DNA of 64,000 nt, from contig JAKVBI010000002.1 of assembly GCA_022447545.1 (NCBI GenBank), positions 19,566-83,565 of the forward strand, read 5' to 3'. Positions 1 through 8,928 of this stretch are shown one piece after another; the stretch's first letter is position 1, and each line of letters begins with the position of its first letter. Below the pieces are notes generated by a model that did no database searches, had not been told where the DNA came from, and was given only the letters and a program-made list of their open reading frames with translations. Both the position numbers and the translations under genes were made by a program. This DNA comes from Myxococcota bacterium. Its GTDB lineage: Bacteria > Myxococcota_A > UBA9160 > SMWR01.

Positions 1-687
1 AACCCGAAGCGTTCGTCCCTCTGGTTCGACCACAGCACGCCGATCTCATCGTCTGCGAGCAGGGTCACCATACTGATATCGTCGCCGCTGATGGGATCGT
101 CGGGGTTGAGGGTGATGGGGCCGTTGAAGGACGTGTAGGGACTATCGCTGTACAACACATCGACATCGCTCCCATGGGTGGTCGCGATCCACAAGCGTCC
201 CGTCGAGTCGATTTCCAGGGTCGAGGCCTCGTTGCTGGGAAGCGATACGGGCGTGGGCGTCGGCCGCAACGACCACAGTTCATAGGTATGGTCCGCCGGG
301 ACGTACTCGATGGAAACCAGTTCGGGAGAATCACTGCAACTCGAGCCCGAGCTGTCGCACAAAAGCACGTGGGCCAGGCCCTCCAGGGGAACCACATCGG
401 CTTTCGCGTCTCGGCTACTCGAGAGTTTCAATACCGCGCTGAAGCTTCTGTCGGCCTCGAGGCGCCACACCCAGGTGCCACTGGGATCGTCGCTGGCCAG
501 TACTGCCCACCAGGTGCCGCCGTGTTGCCAGGTCTTGGACTGAGGCTTCTCGCCCGTATCCTCACTGACGGAAATGGGATCGAGCATCACTGTCTCGATG
601 CCGTGCCCTGCCACTGCGAGCAGCGCCGCGAGCGCACAGGGGGCTGCGAGCCGCGAAAACCAAGAGCGTCGGAAGGGAGTCCTCAAC
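1..687 (-). CDS. exported propeller-like protein, N-terminal part (cut by window edge)
   Basis: The frame is open from a TTG codon to the window edge, 229 codons, with the C-terminus missing. The TTG is preceded by GGAG six bases upstream and by an in-frame TGA a few codons earlier, so it is the likely start. Residues 1-35 look like a signal peptide: a basic stretch (RTPFRRSW) then a hydrophobic one (LAAPCALAALLAVAG). The exported part is rich in Trp, Asp and Gly in strand-like segments, for example GGTWWAVLASDDPSGTW and STGRLWIATTHGSDV; the LWIATT motif resembles propeller blades. Sialidase-like or sensor-type propellers are both possible. No catalytic residues are recognisable in the visible half. 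Confidence 0.6.
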
Positions 688-907
688 GGGAGCTCCAGGC
701 CGACCCCTCACCCCTTCATCCCTCAGGCAAGATGCCCCACGGAATTGTAGAAATCCCATGCCACTGGAATTTCTCGGCACCGCGGTGCGCAACAGCTGGG
801 CCCAAGAGAGCAAGCCGCTTGGATTTACGATTTCAAGAAATTTCGCGTGACACTGCAACTTTCAGCCCACTTTGGGCGAAGAGTGTGCGAGCGGCCGTGC
901 TCCGGAA

Positions 908-2083
908 TCAGGTCAGCCCATACAAGTGAGCAGGATTGTCCCAGCAGATCCTCTTCACCTGGTCCGCGTCCAGGGCCGAGTCCGGACTGGCATCGAAGGC
1001 GTCGAGCACACGCCAGCCCTGAACGTCCTCGGGATGGGGAAAGTCGGTGGCCAGTAACAGATTGCCCTCGAGCCCAGCCAGCAGAGCGTGGGGCTGCCCC
1101 GGATCGTCGAGCCCTCCCGAAATAAAGCATTGCTCCCGGAAGTAGTGGGACGGGGGGTGCTCGGGCAGGCCCGGCCCACCCGCCCCGGAACGCACGCTGT
1201 GCTCCCACTTTTCGTCGAGAAACTGCAGCCAAGTTGCCGACCAACCCACCGAAGACTCGGTAAAGATCACCCGAAGCCCTGGGTGACGGGCACAGATCGA
1301 GCCCGTGAACATCAGCGCGCCCACCATCTGACCGAGCCCGAAAGCCAGCAGGTTGGGCGCGTAGGGGATCCGCGTGTTGTTGACGTGCTTGGCGCCCACG
1401 TAACCCACGGAACCCATCTTATGGAAGGACGCCTCGTGGGTGCCCAGGGGAACCCCGAGGTCGGCGATCTCGGCCCAGAGCGGATCGTAGTACGGATGGT
1501 CGAGAGGAACCCCCTCGATGGGTGGGTCGGGGAGGATCTCGACACTCTTGAAACCCAGTTCGTTCACGCAGCGACGCGCTTCCGCCCTGGCGAGGTCAAC
1601 ATCTCGAAGGTCGATCTGGCCGACACCCATCAACCGACCCTGCCCCTCGTTGCAGAAATCGTAGAGCCAGTTGTTGTAGGCGCGTTTGATACCGGCAGCA
1701 GCCTTCGGGTCCAGGTTGGGAATCGCCGTGCAGTGCAACGCCAGCGTTGGATACAGGAACGCGTAGTCGAGACCGGTTCGATCCATGTAAAGGAGGTACG
1801 CCTCGGGCGAGTAGTCCAGTTCGATGTACTCGCGATAGGCCTGCTTGTAGGTGGTGCGCCCTCCCCTGCCATCATCGATGAAAGGTCGATCCCACTCTCC
1901 CTTCTGACCGAACCAGACATGCCCCCCCACTTCGATCCGGCAGAAGTACGTGAGTTGTTCCACCGACAGGCGGGTGGTCCGGGGCGCATACGCACGATAG
2001 GGAGCGTCGAGGTAGCGCTCCCAAAGGTCATCGGGCTCCATGACGTGCGAGTCCACATCGACGATCTTGTGGCCGTAACGCAT
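908..2083 (-). CDS. amidohydrolase-2 family metal-dependent TIM-barrel hydrolase
   Basis: This 391-residue protein has the hallmarks of the amidohydrolase-2 family (ACMSD/aromatic decarboxylase-like TIM barrels). The N-terminal strand carries VDVDSH near residue 10, a variant of the usual metal-binding HxH strand, and the C-terminal strand carries ATDFPHPED near residue 345 with the conserved Asp and His. Family members hydrolyse or decarboxylate cyclic or aromatic acids; the substrate cannot be read from sequence. Length is normal. It is transcribed alone, with an AGGAGGAAT ribosome-binding site just before the ATG. Two paralogs lie nearby (starting at 8929 and 13697), so the region carries an expanded set of these enzymes. 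Confidence 0.85.
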   Translation of the reverse strand: MRYGHKIVDVDSHVMEPDDLWERYLDAPYRAYAPRTTRLSVEQLTYFCRIEVGGHVWFGQKGEWDRPFIDDGRGGRTTYKQAYREYIELDYSPEAYLLYMDRTGLDYAFLYPTLALHCTAIPNLDPKAAAGIKRAYNNWLYDFCNEGQGRLMGVGQIDLRDVDLARAEARRCVNELGFKSVEILPDPPIEGVPLDHPYYDPLWAEIADLGVPLGTHEASFHKMGSVGYVGAKHVNNTRIPYAPNLLAFGLGQMVGALMFTGSICARHPGLRVIFTESSVGWSATWLQFLDEKWEHSVRSGAGGPGLPEHPPSHYFREQCFISGGLDDPGQPHALLAGLEGNLLLATDFPHPEDVQGWRVLDAFDASPDSALDADQVKRICWDNPAHLYGLT

Positions 2084-2494
2084 GACTCATTCCTCCTCAG
2101 ACGGCGGGCTCGGACAGAAGCGGAAACGCCTTCAAATTACACAAGTGCGAATCACGATTCCTGGCAAGGAAACACCCAGCGCACGCCGTGCCGCTTGACC
2201 AAACCATGCCTCAATACGCGTTCCTGCACGTTCAGAAAATTGACCCTCTCCAGCCTGAACCCGAGTGCGTATTCGACAACTGGCGAACTCGATGCGGACT
2301 CCGAAAACTTCGAATTCGCTCCTCCGCCGACACCCATCTGATCCGAACAATCCTATCACCGTGCTTCAAAGCGCCGAGGGCTGGATCAAAACCCGCAATC
2401 GACTCGAAGGAGCGAACCCGGCTCGCGAGAAGCCAGCAAGCTACCGGTTTTACAGGCTAGTTCTACAGGCCGGTGTTGCGCGCCGGTGTTGCAT
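2084..2494. other. intergenic region with a short tandem repeat
   Basis: No convincing gene lies here. The region must carry the promoter of the amidohydrolase on its left. Close to the stop of the gene on its right is a direct repeat of GCCGGTGTTGC (2469-2479 and 2482-2492, two bases apart). The base composition is less GC-rich than the flanking genes. The repeat is probably incidental; no stem-loop terminator was recognised. Confidence 0.4.
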
Positions 2495-4468
2495 TCAGGA
2501 TGACTTCGGCGTGTACCAGATGGGAGAGGTGTAGGCGCGCTCGCGCGTGAACGGGTCGGCCTTGGGGTTGGGCTTCTCGCCGAAGCGAGCCGCGTCGTAA
2601 GTGGTCCAGTGGGGCGTGGGGATCTCGATCACCCGAACGTAGTAGAGGGCCCGATGTTCAGGGTCGAAGTCGGGGTCTCGCCACACGGCACTGAGCGAGC
2701 CTGCCCCGATGGCGTTGGTGTAGGTCGCGGTGGCCACGTCGACGGTATTTCCCACGTCGGCCCGGGCACGGCCCGCCTCATCGATCTCACGTTCTCCAGA
2801 CACCGCCACGTCATGGATGCGCTCCTGCACGGCACCGTCGGCATCCAACCACATCTTGATGATCTGAACGCGATCGAGGTTGGCGCCCTCGGGATCCCGC
2901 AGGGCCGACACCAGAAAACTCGGACCCCCACCGTCCGGCGCAGCCGTCAGGTTCCCGCCCATGGGAACCCCCTTCGCGTAGCCCACCGCAGCCGCGTTGG
3001 GTGCCAGCGCATCCCCGGGTTCAAACTTCCAGCCGCCGAAGAAGCGCACCACCATGCGCGGCCCAGTGGTCGCGTAGGTCTCTTTGCGCCGCATGGCGTC
3101 GAAGATCTCTTCTCGGGTGTTCTCGCGTGCCCATACCCCCGCGTACCCCGAAGCCACCAGCGCCCAGGTATACATCCCATCGCGGAGTCGACGCGAGATC
3201 GACTCGCCGCCTTCCCCGGTTTCCTCGGGCATGGGAAGGTTTGCCCAGGTCTCCTCGGCACGTCCCGGGTGGGGCTCGTTGCGGGAAAACTTTCCCCAGA
3301 AATCGTCATCATCCGCTGTCGCCAGACTCGTGTGAGCGTCGGTGCTTCCGATCAATCCGAATTGGAAGGGATTGGCGCCGACCTTCCGCTCCACCGCCAG
3401 GCCGTTTCCGAGGGCGGGACGCACGTACTCGAACTGGTACATCCAGTCCTCGTGCGGCCCGGTCCCCATGCCCCCGGCGTCGTCCCAGGTCCCATAGTCG
3501 GCGAACTCGTCGTCGGGGGACAGAAACGGCGCCGTCTCGCTGTCGCCCTTGATCTGCGTAGCCTCGACCACAGGCTCCCAGCGCATTCGAGACTCCGCGT
3601 AGGCGTTCGTCAGGGGTTCACCGTCCGAATCCACCAACTCGAACATGCGGCCGGCGCTCAAGTTGCTGTTGTGTGGAATGGCGAGAACAGCCCCCCCGGT
3701 GCGCTTCTCGTAGTCGGCCATGTAGGCCCAGAGATCTTCGGGGCGAGCACTGTCCCGCGAACTGAAGGGCACCACCTGGCTCGCGCGGTCGCCACCGTCT
3801 CGGAACACGAGGTTGCGGTGAAGGTTCGCGCCGCCGGGCATGGAGGTCCACTCGTAGCCGATGAAGGCCGTGAAGTTGCCCGGGTCGTTATAGCGATCCG
3901 CATTGGCCACCACCCGATTCCACATGGAGCGCTCGAAGGCAGGGCTGTCGATCAGCTTCTCGTCCGAGGAAAGAGAGTACGCGAACTCGCCACCGATGCG
4001 GCCGCGCTCACCGTTGGCCAGCATCTCCGACCAGCGCTTGCCGTTCTTGGTGGCCAGCAGGTCGGGATCTCCAGCTTCGAGCATGGGATAGAGGCCCAGG
4101 TATTCGCTGTGGTCCGAGACCAGCAGGAAGTCGAGAGGCCGACGCAGTCGAATGCGTTGGCCGTTGTGGGCGGTGACTTCGTCACCACGCGCGAAACGGA
4201 AGGCATCGTCGGGGGAAAGCCTCGTGTTGCCCTGACTGCCGGCGTCGGGCGACCAACTGCTGTGGACGTGGGTATCCCCCCAGTACACGTTGGTGGCCTC
4301 ATGCTGCCCGGGCCAAGGCGAATACTGGCCAGACTCCGAGGCCGCGGGCCACGCCATCCCGGCCCCGAGCCCGGCAACCACACACACGCGCATCCATGGG
4401 TCGCTACCGATGAGCTTTCGTGAACTTCGGAAGAGGAGATCGAAGAGGCTTCGGAGTCGAGAGTGCAT
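2495..4468 (-). CDS. DUF3604 family exported protein
   Basis: The protein is about 657 residues from the ATG at 4468, chosen because GGAAG sits just upstream and a signal-like hydrophobic segment (VCVVAGLGAGMAWPAA) follows about 25 residues in. A longer frame upstream would run into the divergent aldolase promoter. The mature N-terminus has YWGDTHVHSSWSPDAG and, further on, LVSDHSEYLG, the PHP-like metal-binding signature of DUF3604. The family is widespread in marine bacteria and of unknown biochemical function; hydrolysis of a phosphate or other ester outside the cytoplasm is a guess. Length matches the family. It is divergent from the class II aldolase and appears to be a single-gene unit. 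Confidence 0.85.
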   Translation of the reverse strand: MHSRLRSLFDLLFRSSRKLIGSDPWMRVCVVAGLGAGMAWPAASESGQYSPWPGQHEATNVYWGDTHVHSSWSPDAGSQGNTRLSPDDAFRFARGDEVTAHNGQRIRLRRPLDFLLVSDHSEYLGLYPMLEAGDPDLLATKNGKRWSEMLANGERGRIGGEFAYSLSSDEKLIDSPAFERSMWNRVVANADRYNDPGNFTAFIGYEWTSMPGGANLHRNLVFRDGGDRASQVVPFSSRDSARPEDLWAYMADYEKRTGGAVLAIPHNSNLSAGRMFELVDSDGEPLTNAYAESRMRWEPVVEATQIKGDSETAPFLSPDDEFADYGTWDDAGGMGTGPHEDWMYQFEYVRPALGNGLAVERKVGANPFQFGLIGSTDAHTSLATADDDDFWGKFSRNEPHPGRAEETWANLPMPEETGEGGESISRRLRDGMYTWALVASGYAGVWARENTREEIFDAMRRKETYATTGPRMVVRFFGGWKFEPGDALAPNAAAVGYAKGVPMGGNLTAAPDGGGPSFLVSALRDPEGANLDRVQIIKMWLDADGAVQERIHDVAVSGEREIDEAGRARADVGNTVDVATATYTNAIGAGSLSAVWRDPDFDPEHRALYYVRVIEIPTPHWTTYDAARFGEKPNPKADPFTRERAYTSPIWYTPKSS

Positions 4469-4673
4469 GAGGACTTCCAACTGAACCGCGGTGGTCCCCG
4501 GCCGCCCGGCCGAACCCGCCGCGGATGCTCGAAGGAGCGGGTCGCGGCAGAGTAGAGCAGCGGCACACGCCGGGTCTACGAGAATCGACCTTCGGGCCTT
4601 CGAAGGCGCGCTGGCCCGCTCCGCACCGTACCGCCATACTCGGCGAGTCGACTCAACCCACGGGAGGAGCCCC

Positions 4674-5405
4674 ATGGCATCGCGTGAAAAGTCCGCCGAA
4701 GAGATCCGCCAGCGCCGCAAGCTGGAAGTGGCCCTGGGTTATCGCCTGCTGGCTGCCCAGCATTGGGGAGACGCCGGAGACGGGCACATCAGCGCCCGCG
4801 ATCCCGAGCGCCCCGACTGCTTCTGGCTCCTGCGTTACGGGGTGTCCTTCCAGACTGCCCGGGTCTCCGACCTGGTCTTGGTGGGCCCCGACGGGGATCT
4901 CGTCGAGGGCGAGGGCATCACCATTCCCGCCGCCTACTACATTCACCATCCGATCCTGATGGCACGGCCAGACGCCGTGAGTGCCGTGCACGTCCACACG
5001 GGTTGGGGCACTCCTTTCGCCGCAGAGGTGCGTCCCATCGAACCCATCACTCAGGAGGCCTGCGTGTTCTTCGAAGACCACGCCATCTTCGACGACGAGG
5101 AGGTCCAGGTTCAGAGTGTCGAGACGGGCGGGCGCATCGCCGACGCCCTCGGATCGAACCGCGCCATCATCCTGCGCAATCACGGCCTGTTGACCGTGGG
5201 CGATAGCCCGGCCGAAGCCGTGGGTAGCTTCATCCAGATGGAACGTGTGGCCGAGGCCCACATGAAGGTACGAAACCCCCGGCCCATCTCAGCCGAAGCC
5301 GCGCGCTTCTCCAAGGCCGATCTGGTCAAGCACGGCGCCGGGCGGGTGGCCTTCCGCTCCATGGTGACGCGTCATGTCGGCGACGTCTCGGCGGTCTCCC
5401 AGTAG
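4674..5405 (+). CDS. class II aldolase/adducin family protein
   Basis: The 243-residue protein starts at an ATG preceded by CGGGAGGAG. Class II aldolase features are the zinc-binding HVHTGWG segment, the later LRNHGLLTVG histidine and the GEGITIPAAYYIH segment. The family cleaves fuculose- or ribulose-phosphate-like substrates or acts on other hydroxy-aldehydes; adducin-like members exist whose substrate is unknown. Length is normal for the family. It is transcribed away from the DUF3604 gene and converges on the exported metzincin-like gene at 5445, with 39 bases between the stops. The substrate is unknown. Confidence 0.85.
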   Translation: MASREKSAEEIRQRRKLEVALGYRLLAAQHWGDAGDGHISARDPERPDCFWLLRYGVSFQTARVSDLVLVGPDGDLVEGEGITIPAAYYIHHPILMARPDAVSAVHVHTGWGTPFAAEVRPIEPITQEACVFFEDHAIFDDEEVQVQSVETGGRIADALGSNRAIILRNHGLLTVGDSPAEAVGSFIQMERVAEAHMKVRNPRPISAEAARFSKADLVKHGAGRVAFRSMVTRHVGDVSAVSQ

Positions 5406-5444
5406 CACACGCCGGGTCGGCCCCTTACCTGGGATCCAGAGAAC

Positions 5445-7403
5445 TCACGGGCACGCCGAGAGGGTCCGGTCTGCGCGAAGGGACGGGCCGGGAACCGCGC
5501 GCTGGAACTGGCCGCGGAAAAACGCAAAGTCGCTGGTGCCGATGACCTCGTCGCCCTCGGCGTCTGCCGCGGGATCGAAGCCAGGGTTGCCGGCCACAGC
5601 GGCCTGAAAGGCTCCACGAAAGGCCGCGAAATCGGCAGTGCCCACCACCCCGTTCTGGTCGTAGTCCGAGTCGCAGACATTCCCGCAGCCGTCGGCGTCG
5701 GTGTCGAGTTGACCGGCGTTGGCGATGGACGTGCAATTGTCCAGGGTATCTGCCACGCCATCCCCGTCACGATCGACAGGGCGGGCGGCCAGGCCGCCCA
5801 CCGAGAACGGGTCGATGCTGGTCGAGGTGTTCTTGGCCAGGGTGCCCGCATCGAAGGAATCGAGAAACAGCCGGTTTCCCGACTGGTGGCCCATGACGTA
5901 GAGACGGTCGCTGGCCTCGGAGTAGGCCAAAGCGGGATCGGCCCTGCCCAGGTAGTTGTCGTCGGGACACTCGAGGCTGCTGAGTTCGCAGTCGTCGACC
6001 GACGTGGCCGTGCAGAGCCCGCCATCGCCACACGGATAGGGGAGGGTCCAGAGCTGCGAGCTGAAGAAGGCCGTGGCGTAGAGGACCTGGCGCTTTGAAT
6101 CGTAGGCGAGCCCCTGGAAACCACTGGTCGGGTTCGAGCTGCAGCCGGTGTTCACGAAGCCGAGATCCGTAGTCGCCAGGGTGTCGGGGTGAATCTCCAC
6201 GAGATCTCGGCAGATGGTCCCGGTCACGGTATGGAGCGCCAACGCCAGCAGGCGGTCGTCGCTGGAATCCGAGGTCGCACCGGGGTCGAAGGCCAGCCCC
6301 ACCATGTCGTCGAAGCCGGACAGGCTGCCCAACAGCGTGACCACTCCGGTCCAGGGGTCGAGGCTGTACAGATCATTGGTGGTGGCTCCCGACGGGGCCA
6401 CCGCATACACGAGATCGCGTCCCGGCGCGTAGGCCATGCCCTCAACAGCGAGCCCCCCAGGAAAGGCAACCGAAGACGTCCAGTCACCGGTGAGCCCCGA
6501 GACAGCGATCTGCTCGTCGGTGGCATCCCCGGTGGGCGCCGCCGTGCCCGCGGCGGCCGTCAACTCCACGGCGGCGTCGGTGACGGAGGTGCCGCACATC
6601 CCCCCCGAGCACAGACCCGCGGAGCTCTCGGAGTCCGTGCAGCTCACGCCGTCGTCCACCTTCACCTGGGCCGGGTCGTGGCAACCACAGACATCGCCCG
6701 ACGCGCCGGTAGCCGCGTCGCCGACGTCGGTGCACTCGGTCGCCGTCAGACAGCCTCCACCCCCGACCGCCAACATCAACGAACACGACGGCGCAACCAC
6801 ATGGACGAGGCAGGCGTTGTGGCCGCGTTCGTGGGCGATGGTGGTCCCCAGGCGGTCGTAGTCCTCCCAGGCATTGACCCCTACGGTCAGAACACTCGAC
6901 CGGCTCGTGTCCGGAAAGACACTACAGGCGGGAAGCTGCGCACAACCGAGCGGTGAACCCGGCCCACCACAGTAGTTGAGCGAATCCACCAGAAAGGCCC
7001 GTGCTCCGGTGCCTCCGATCGTGTCCAGGTCGTCCCACTCGGCTTCGTCGTCGATGGTCAACAGATCACGCGCTGCATCGACATTCGAGAAGGTGCTGAC
7101 GGAAACCACAGAAATGCGGGTGCAACAGACCGTATCGCTGGGGCCCTGCCCTCCCTCCAGCAGCGCATTCGCCTCCTCGGTGGCTTGCTCGAGCAGACTG
7201 GTCCAGAACGACAGGGTGCGCGCACCGTCCACCAGATCCTCGTGGACGAACCAGGTCAGAGCGTGGGGAGATACACTGGGTGATGTAGCCCGCGTGGGGG
7301 TGGAGAGCGCCAACAGCCCCAGCATCACGCCGACCGGCACGATCCCACGCATCCAGGTCGGGGCTGCAAAACCCGGGGGGAAGCGCCGCCGCCCGGGACT
7401 CAC
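5445..7403 (-). CDS. exported matrixin-like protein with propeller, TSP3 and dockerin-like calcium repeats
   Basis: A 652-residue exported protein. The N-terminus (IVPVGVMLGLLALSTPTRA) is a signal peptide. Around residues 191-201 is HERGHNACLVH, matching HExxHxxxxxH, and nine residues later comes a Met (SCSLM) placed like a matrixin Met-turn; the usual Gly of HExxHxxGxxH is Cys. The middle (about 300-530) has repeated LVYAVAPSG- and LYATAFFSS-like strands suggesting a propeller. The C-terminus has DRDGDGVADTLDNC (thrombospondin type 3-like) and two EF-hand-like loops, DYDQNGVVGTADFAAFRG and DAEGDEVIGTSDFAFFRG, as in dockerins. The GTG start overlaps the upstream stop (GTGA), so translation is coupled to the helical-repeat gene. 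Protease activity is inferred. Confidence 0.7.
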   Translation of the reverse strand: MSPGRRRFPPGFAAPTWMRGIVPVGVMLGLLALSTPTRATSPSVSPHALTWFVHEDLVDGARTLSFWTSLLEQATEEANALLEGGQGPSDTVCCTRISVVSVSTFSNVDAARDLLTIDDEAEWDDLDTIGGTGARAFLVDSLNYCGGPGSPLGCAQLPACSVFPDTSRSSVLTVGVNAWEDYDRLGTTIAHERGHNACLVHVVAPSCSLMLAVGGGGCLTATECTDVGDAATGASGDVCGCHDPAQVKVDDGVSCTDSESSAGLCSGGMCGTSVTDAAVELTAAAGTAAPTGDATDEQIAVSGLTGDWTSSVAFPGGLAVEGMAYAPGRDLVYAVAPSGATTNDLYSLDPWTGVVTLLGSLSGFDDMVGLAFDPGATSDSSDDRLLALALHTVTGTICRDLVEIHPDTLATTDLGFVNTGCSSNPTSGFQGLAYDSKRQVLYATAFFSSQLWTLPYPCGDGGLCTATSVDDCELSSLECPDDNYLGRADPALAYSEASDRLYVMGHQSGNRLFLDSFDAGTLAKNTSTSIDPFSVGGLAARPVDRDGDGVADTLDNCTSIANAGQLDTDADGCGNVCDSDYDQNGVVGTADFAAFRGAFQAAVAGNPGFDPAADAEGDEVIGTSDFAFFRGQFQRAVPGPSLRADRTLSACP

Positions 7404-8191
7404 GGCCCGACCTCGGAACTGACGCGGTCGAAGGGTGACGCGAGCGCCGCGTCAGGGCCCTGCTTGCGCAGGGTTCGAAGCTGAGCGATCGCTGCTTCCA
7501 ACGAGGCCGAAGACGGTGCGGTACTGGACTGGCTGCGACGTGCGTTGCCCTCCAGAAGACCCTGCAGGAAGACCTCGGCCTCGTCACTGCCTGACAGCGA
7601 CAGCGCCGCCACGGCCCGGGCGCGCCGCTGGCGCTCGAAACGCTCGCCGGCCATGACGCGAAAACGAACCGTTGGAGCGGGGCCGGCGCCCGCCGCAGCA
7701 TCGAGCAACCACGCCAGAGCGCGCGAGTCCCGACGTGCCAGATGTCCCATGCCCACCATGCGCGCCATCAACGCCTGGTACTGGGCCCGGGTCAGCTCGC
7801 CCGTCCAGCCCTTCCCGTAGGCGGCCAGGGTCTCGTAGGCGCCCGGATGGCCCGCCATCCCCAGGGCGATCAGGATGTTCTCGTGGTGGCGGGGCAGGTC
7901 CGCTTCGAGCAACTCCGTCAGGTGATCACATTCTTCGGCCGACAACGCGCGGGCGCGATCGAAAGGAATCCCCTCGTAGTAGGTGGCCCGAATCAGCAGC
8001 TCGGCACTCTCGAAGTCGGCCTGGGCGCCCACCGCCATCCCCAAGACCAGAGACAGTCCCCAACTCACAGCACGCCCACGTCCGGGGAAACCCCGAGGAC
8101 GAGCGGCTGCACGAAAACACCAGGGACCTTCCCGAGCCCTGAACCTCGAGAGCCGTCGACGACTCCGTCCCCATATCGGGAAGACCTCCAC
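7400..8191 (-). CDS. exported or anchored alpha-helical repeat protein, unknown function
   Basis: A 263-residue protein with a long basic N-terminus and a hydrophobic signal segment (VSWGLSLVLGMAVGAQA). The rest is Ala/Leu/Arg-rich and predicted helical, with HEAT-like pairs around ENILIALGMAGHPGAYETL and ARAVAALSLSGSDEAEVFLQ. No catalytic motif is seen. Its stop overlaps the GTG start of the matrixin-like gene by four bases, so the two products are probably made together; a chaperone or inhibitor role for the protease-like partner is possible but only inferred. A later start near the hydrophobic segment cannot be excluded, because the first 40 residues are Arg-rich and unlike a mature domain. 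Confidence 0.6.
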   Translation of the reverse strand: MEVFPIWGRSRRRLSRFRAREGPWCFRAAARPRGFPGRGRAVSWGLSLVLGMAVGAQADFESAELLIRATYYEGIPFDRARALSAEECDHLTELLEADLPRHHENILIALGMAGHPGAYETLAAYGKGWTGELTRAQYQALMARMVGMGHLARRDSRALAWLLDAAAGAGPAPTVRFRVMAGERFERQRRARAVAALSLSGSDEAEVFLQGLLEGNARRSQSSTAPSSASLEAAIAQLRTLRKQGPDAALASPFDRVSSEVGP

Positions 8192-8289
8192 CCGAACCCT
8201 CCACCCTTACGTCGACTGCCAGTTTAGCCAACCCCACCCGACCTCTATCCAGAGGCGCTGACGCGGAAGCCTTCAAGGGCTGCCGCCTT

Positions 8290-8757
8290 CTAACGAAAGT
8301 AAGGAATCACTTCTCTCGCGAAACGTTCGAGGTAGGGCAGCATTTCCTCGGCGGGCAAACCCGAGGGCGTGGTGTTCCCGCCTCCAAACACCAGGTGTGT
8401 GTAAGGCGCCTCCTCGAGTTTGCGCTCGATGGCTCGAATGCTGTGGGAAGCATCGGGCACCACCATCTCGCCAATCCCCGGGGGCCGCATCGCCTCTCCC
8501 GACTGGAGGAAGTCCAACAGCACCGGGTCGTGGCCACTCATGGCCGACTCCTCGTACCAACCCGCCATGGCCAGAGGCGAGGGGTTGTAGCCGTCCTCGG
8601 GCGAGAAGTGGTGCTCGGGTAACCACACCGTGTCGAAGCCCAGGGATTCGGCGGCCTCGATCTGCTGAAGCGTCTCCTCGTAGAATTCCGGAAACGGTTT
8701 GCCAAAGGGTTTTGGGTTGCGGAAGTTGAAGCAAAGGCCGAAGTCGATGTGCGGCAA
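8290..8757 (-). pseudogene. luciferase-family flavin monooxygenase with large internal in-frame deletion
   Basis: From a TTG at 8757 the product would be 155 residues, while luciferase-like monooxygenases (LLM) are usually 300-380. Residues 1-65 match the family N-terminus (IDFGLCFNFRNP, AAESLGFDTVWLPEHHF, GYNPSPLAMAG). The sequence then jumps at about 8561 straight to what looks like the last 90 residues of such a protein (LEEAPYTHLVFGGGN, ERFAREVIPYFR). The flavin-binding middle of the barrel is gone, although the frame is kept. I call it a decayed gene; a retained function for the fragment is possible but unlikely. It is divergent from the amidohydrolase that starts at 8929. Confidence 0.7.
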
Positions 8758-8928
8758 GTCTACCCCCGGGCCCTGAAACGGGTTTACACGTTGCCGCCAG
8801 AATATCCCGGGGGGCCGTAGTCCGAGGGGAATTTTGCGCGGACTTCTGCACGAACTGCCACGAACACGACCCAACCCCGCAACCGCCTCGCGTAGACTCC
8901 AGGAACCCGCCAGCCAAGGAAGTCGCCG

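Noticed and set aside
777-788. Perfect palindrome GCACCGCGGTGC
   Set aside because: Short self-complementary GC words are common at this base composition and it has no promoter-like context.
2609-4423. Long plus-strand open frame (604 codons) opposite the DUF3604 gene
   Set aside because: Antisense to a well-supported gene; composition is that of a GC-rich shadow frame, with no recognisable domain.
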